NCBI RefSeq assembly: GCF_030273125.1
Contig: NC_081529.1
Coordinates: forward strand, 10,690,621 to 10,754,620
Source: Centropristis striata
Lineage: Eukaryota; Chordata; Actinopteri; Perciformes; Serranidae
DNA: 64,000 bases
Direction of reading: 5' to 3'
In this document: positions 59,401-64,000 of the stretch, one piece after another
Numbering within the stretch: the first letter of the stretch is position 1
Layout of the letters: each line of letters begins with the position of its first letter
Notes under the pieces: generated by a model
Seen by the model: only the letters and a program-made list of their open reading frames with translations
The model's database searches: none
Told to the model about the DNA's origin: nothing
Translations under genes and position numbers: made by a program

Positions 59401-62400
59401 AATAGATCAGTGGTAAAACGATCGCCCCGTGGATTAAGAGCCTGCATCGCATAATGAACGCACACAACACCCATTAATTAAATACAATCAGTGACGTAAT
59501 GCTATGACATAATGTAATGACATAAACGTTAGTCAAGAGGAAAAACTGAGAGAGCAAAATGTCCATTTTAGAAAATAGAATAGAAAAAACAAAATCTCCC
59601 TAAACGTTTCTAACATTAGCTGACATCAGTAAAAGCAGGAGCTTATGTGGGCTCTTAGTTTTACTGATGAATTTGAACTCCATGTGTAAATTTGTTATTT
59701 CAGTGCTGAAGCGGTAAAGGTGAACATACCCAAGAAGAACCACTACTATGAACATTCCCAGTTTGGCAGTAGTTTCCCAGTCGTGAACCTCAACCACATG
59801 GGTTGAAATCATGAACAGCACTCCAACTGGCAAGTAGCTGGAAAGAAAAGCAAAAAAATGAAGATAATACTGAATGAATAAGCAAACGGTGGCAGTTGTC
59901 TGAATATCATTAACATAATGGTCTAAAAGAAATCAGGAACTGTATGTTTCTAATTTCAGAATTCTTTTTTTTTTTTAATTTAACAGGAGTTTAAGAGTGA
60001 AAGATTTCTCTTTTTACTTCAATTTTATCCACTCAAATAATGAAAACAGTTTTGCATAATGACATATTAACATAGGAATAAGTGAAACATAAATAGATGT
60101 TAACCCTCCTGTTATGTTCATTTCTCAGGAACACATTAAAATATTTTATGTACATTGGAATGACCTACTTATAATACTGTATATAATAGTTTTACATGAC
60201 ATTGATTTATTGAAAATTTTATTTTACATTTTTAAATGTTTTCTTTTATTGAGTGAGTTGATAAATTAACAAAAGTCACCTCTACTGTTCAGGGTCAGAT
60301 TGACCATTAAACATCTATGTAATATAAACATGCAAATATGTGAAATGAACCATTTTCATTTCATATGTTGATTACACTTATTAAGCCAAACAGAAGAAGT
60401 TTCATCCCGAAAAAAACACTTTAAACTATTTTTTTTTTAGATTTCTAAACTTTGAAATGGGTCAATTTGACTTGCAGCATAACAGGAGGGTTAAATAAAA
60501 TGGGGAGGGAAATTCATTTATTTTATGGTATGTCGTTTCACCTTACCACAGTATTAATTTGACCAAACGCTTTGTGAGGTCATTGATAGCAGTCAGGGCC
60601 TCTACAATGACTTTCGCCTCTTCTCCCATCCTGTTGAATATCAGGCCAAAAATAAAAGACCAGACAATCAGTCCCAGTACGTTTGCTCCTTCAACATATC
60701 GCCCCACCAGTCGCACTGATGTTTCATTCTGTAGAAGACCAGAAAAAACAATTGCCAGAGAGCAGCTTCATGTATCAAGGATAATCACTGCAATTGGGAC
60801 AATATTTACCATCTCCAGGTCTTCAAACGTCAACCTCTCAGTCTTGTACTATAATAGAGAAAGTAATTAGTCTTCACATCATAAATATTACATGAAAAGT
60901 GAGGAAAACGATTAGTATGCATTAAAGAAAAGCATACCTGTTGGAGGCAAGCCTGAATCAGGTTTTGTGGGATCATGTTCCTGTAATCAATAAATGGAAG
61001 CCACATTGTTAAGTTTTGAAAATTTGGCAACCACTCAAGAAGTGCAGCTTCATTAACGACACAATGTGACACTAGCTGTGTGTTTGCATACATTTGTAGA
61101 TTATATAAAATACCAAATTAGTTCTGCTCAAAAAAACACAATTGTGAATTCTCCAGTCATATGCATAGAGCTGAATATGCAGAGAAGCCGGAAACTAAAT
61201 TCTGCTCACCGTACGAGATCCATCAAGGCATCCACTGTGGAGAAGGACTCCTCATCTTCTGCATCGTGTGATTTAACAGCATACGCTTCTCCTGGTTGGA
61301 TCAGCTTAACCAGTATCAACCCTACCACACATAATCCACGGTTGAATATTAGAAGCACAAACACAGAGTCTGCTATAGCTCTTTGCCCTCTGTACGAGCA
61401 CAAAAATACACAGCATTTTGATTCAAAAAGGCAGACTGAGAATACTACTGTAGATCATCTAGAGCCTCTCCGATTTATTAGTCGACCCATATTATCTGCT
61501 GATATTGGCCTATTACTACATATTGGTATTTATCTTATTGCCATATATGTTGTCCGATATGCGCAGATTTGAAAATGTTTGTGACAGAACATACAATGCA
61601 GAATACAACACTCCTTATGCTGCATGTGTGTTTATCAGTAAAAAAAAATAGCATCTTTCCTTATGAAACAAATGCACAGCAGAGATTTAGAAATTGTGTT
61701 AGTCATTTCATTTATTTTCATGTGTTCTTTATTTAAATGGTCGGTACCGGCTGCATCAGTAATGAATTTTCTCTATCCAAAAATCATTGTCTCAGCAATT
61801 CCATATTGGTTGGGCTCTAAAACCAATTTCAAACATCTGTTTCAATAGTGCTACACACAGTTTACATGATACAGAACTGTGAAAAGCAATCAGAAAAATT
61901 GCTATTATACTTTTTTTAAATGTTCACAACTCTCTTGATTGAAAGGATATCACATGATTTAGAGACTTTAAATGTATCTGTGTTACATTTGTTGGGTAAG
62001 CTCTCCACTAAGGGGGAGACTTATATTTGTTGCAGAACAGATCTCCCTCCCTACCATAGACCCATTTTGTCCCATTTTTATAAGTGGGGGATTGGGTTTT
62101 TAGGAGGAGAAAGCAGGTCAACAGTAGATGCCACATAGAAGCAGTGTACATCATCTGAAAACTGGGAACCTGGAGATGAAATATGTTTTAAAAAATGTTA
62201 TGGTTAGGCACCTATTTAAATCTTAGTTTGTATATGGGTTTAGACATTGTGATGAAAGAATATGATTGAAAATTTCCTCAAACATATCACATTAAAGCAA
62301 TAAGACCTTGGTAAACACCATAGAAAAATCTGTGCGGTGATATGGTATCAAAGACTTTTGACATTTTGAAGATTTCTGCAAGAATTGCTCTTTTCCATGG

Positions 62401-63399
62401 TGCCTGTTTTGTTAATTTAGCTAGGAAAGCCTCTGAATGTTCTAAGTCTCTAGTTTGTGGTTGTAAAGTTTCACGAGGTCACAAAAGCCCATTTTATACA
62501 GTAATGTAGTTTGAAAAAAAAGCTCTCTTTACAATAAAATTGCTACTATGGGGACTAAGATCATCACACATAAATACAATTGAGCTTATTGAATCCACAA
62601 GAGTCTCAGCTTTACCAGTTATACCACATTTAGGGACCCCAGTATGCAGAAATATAAAATAATAATTCAAATACAATAGGCAAAAATAACACATTAATAC
62701 TGCATGAGATAAACTGTATGGTTTGGGTCCCAAATTGCATTTGATCAGGATAAAGTGGGCATGTCTGTAAAGGGGAGACTTGCACATTTAGCTATTTTGA
62801 GGTCAGAGGTCAAGGGACCTTTAGCCATACTTTAGAGCCATGTCATGACATGAAGATTTCTTAGGTCTTCTAGTTCTTATGATACCATTATCTTCACTGT
62901 GAGCCTGTTTCAATCTATGGAAGACCTAAAGTTGGCTGAGGATACCTGCTGAGTTAAAGAGGTTATGTTGCCTTTCGTTGTTAATGTTAGAAACGAAACA
63001 CCTTTATCACTTTTATTGGTTCACAGAGTTTGGTGATATCACATAATATGATCCAGCCTGATACTGCCATACCTCAGCCTGAGCAGCAACCTAATGAGCC
63101 CCTCAGTGAAAACACTTGAAAACATTTTGACTGGTCAAAGTTTGCACAGCTACAACACAGGAAAGTCTTTTAAATCTAAATGTACATGTGCAAATGGGAA
63201 AAAAAAAAAAAAGGGGGGGGGGGGTTAAATTGCCTTATGCTGTGTGTTTATCAGTAAAAAAAATAGCATCTTTCCTAATGAAACAAATGCACAATATTTC
63301 CCTTACCTGTAGTCACAGACAGAAGAGTGGTTGAGACGAAGTATCCTGCTGCACGCAGAGCCACATTTCTGGAAATTTCTGCGCTCAGGCCAGAAACAC
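56456..63399 (-). CDS. SLC1-family (EAAT-type) amino-acid transporter, 3' eleven exons; 5' end outside window
   Basis: Sodium-coupled plasma-membrane transporter. Exons on - in transcript order: 63399-63307, 61321-61210, 60980-60938, 60848-60810, 60728-60547, 59837-59730, 59441-59319, 59194-59000, 58861-58727, 56937-56827, 56645-56456; phases join into 442 codons to TGA 56456-56458. Seen: LVKLIQPGEAY, STVDALMDLVRNMIPQNL, VEGANVLGLIVWSFIFGLIF, hairpin-1 ISSSSATLPLTF, TM7 NMDGTALYE, hairpin-2 SIGAAGIPATGAVTT, and TM8 VVEWILDRCNTVINVMGD. The glutamate of ALYE, typical of EAATs (Q in ASCTs), is kept, but the TM8 arginine that binds the acidic side chain in EAATs (R447 in EAAT3) is N. The cytoplasmic tail (YTAREYPSYEDQ, ending DVANII) matches no mammalian EAAT I remember. 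It may belong to the non-mammalian EAAT6/7 group (slc1a8/slc1a9); not certain. The N-terminal transmembrane exons are beyond 64000. Confidence 0.87.
56938..58726 (-). other. SLC1 intron, 1.8 kb
   Basis: Contains a left-end fragment CAGGGCTGGACTGGCCATC at about 56972 and a possible miniature element at about 58070-58626 with imperfect ends CCCTGTTTAGATGGAGACGA / CACCGTCTAAACAATAGG. No exon seen. Confidence 0.45.
61322..63306 (-). other. SLC1 intron, 2.0 kb
   Basis: No exon seen. 62040-62180 is a diverged copy of the repeat at 21760-21960, and 62820-62900 resembles the dispersed repeat at 31.9/52.8 kb. A poly-A/poly-G run lies at about 63199-63223. Confidence 0.5.
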
Positions 63400-64000
63400 C
63401 TAGGAAAAACAACATCATAAGTTATGGTCTGCAGACTACAGGTCAGTAAGGTCATATATGATTGTGACATAGTTTAGATATGCACTATAAAACCTCTGTG
63501 AGGAGACATACAGTGTGTCATTGCTAAAGAAATGTTAACTACTGTTTTCATTGAGATACTGTCTGTTTCATATGTAAATCTTGGCATGATTAAATGCATA
63601 TATAGTTTTCTTTCAGATTATGGTTATAATTATTATTATACACTTTGTGAACAGATACTATATAAAACTGTCAAATATATTGACTTGTAATCTTTAGCCA
63701 TATAGTGTTTGCATAATAACACAAGAGTTTTCTGTCAAAGATAGATATATTCTGTTGAATAATGCAAAAACATCTACCATAGTTTAAATCCTTGGATAGT
63801 GAAGACATGACCTGCCATACTTTGCCTCTGATAAGCATACCCTGGTATTCTTATTCTAACCTAAGCCGAGCTCACCTGTACAGTGAGTAGCACATCTCGA
63901 TAGATGGCACATATTGAGAGAAAACCACTAAAGATTGCTGCCCTTGATCACCAAACAACAACAAAAAGTTACGTAAACAAGGGTAAATCTTTATGATTAA
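63400..64000. other. Right edge: intron upstream of the first visible SLC1 exon
   Basis: A/T-rich with no recognisable SLC1 exon on the minus strand. I see no other gene in it. Confidence 0.5.

Noticed and set aside
56456..63399. ASCT (neutral amino-acid transporter) identity for the SLC1 gene
   Set aside because: TM7 reads NMDGTALYE and hairpin 2 and the overall exons follow EAATs; only the TM8 arginine position is ASCT-like in lacking arginine.
63850..63900. Possible further SLC1 exon on the minus strand with a CAG|GTGAGC donor
   Set aside because: None of the three frames resembles the expected transmembrane region before SGLSAEIS.

Overview
This is nuclear DNA of a ray-finned fish, most likely a percomorph teleost. 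Genes are split by GT-AG introns of about 100 bp to 3.5 kb. The space between exons is full of fish-type repeats: hAT miniature elements with 8-bp target duplications, Tc1/mariner relics, LINE 3' ends and long microsatellites. I see no bacterial-style operon, CRISPR array, rRNA or tRNA gene.

Layout. (1) About 178-7737, + strand: the 3' part of a leucine-rich-repeat (LRR) gene of a multicopy fish family. Every internal exon is phase 2-2 and starts and ends in phase, and its first visible exon is present in three tandem copies, one of them broken. (2) 12208-25111, + strand: a 15-exon SLC18 vesicular amine transporter (VMAT-like) with the proton-coupling acidic residues kept, several substrate-pocket positions changed, and almost no C-terminal tail. 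(3) 34407-41873, + strand: a complete 9-exon ornithine-decarboxylase-like gene with catalytic residues intact, an altered NPCKQ motif, and no C-terminal degradation tail. (4) 56456-63399, - strand: the 3' eleven exons of an SLC1 (EAAT-type) amino-acid transporter in which the arginine that binds the side-chain carboxylate of glutamate/aspartate is replaced by asparagine. Its 5' end lies beyond the right edge.

How they may fit together (inference). An amino-acid carrier with altered specificity, a PLP amino-acid decarboxylase and a vesicular amine transporter lie within 51 kb. The decarboxylase and vesicular transporter are head-to-tail on the same strand, 9.3 kb apart. This resembles, without copying, the cholinergic locus, where synthetic enzyme and vesicular transporter are co-located. 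It is the best candidate here for an undescribed system. All three proteins have non-standard residues at substrate-facing or regulatory positions, but co-expression and substrate are unknown.

Between genes: 7.7-12.2 kb and 25.1-34.4 kb hold repeats, including a diverged segmental duplication (25.9-27.0 versus 30.3-31.4 kb). 41.9-56.4 kb holds a Tc1 element containing a hAT element that itself contains a copied 318-bp segment, plus a LINE insertion; then a CpG-rich promoter-like patch near 47.9-48.2 kb and long microsatellites. Seven copies of one palindromic miniature element are scattered from 9 to 47 kb.

All exon boundaries were read by eye from splice consensus, reading-frame phase and remembered family alignments; no search was run. 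Statements about family members, residue numbers and chromosomal neighbours are from memory.
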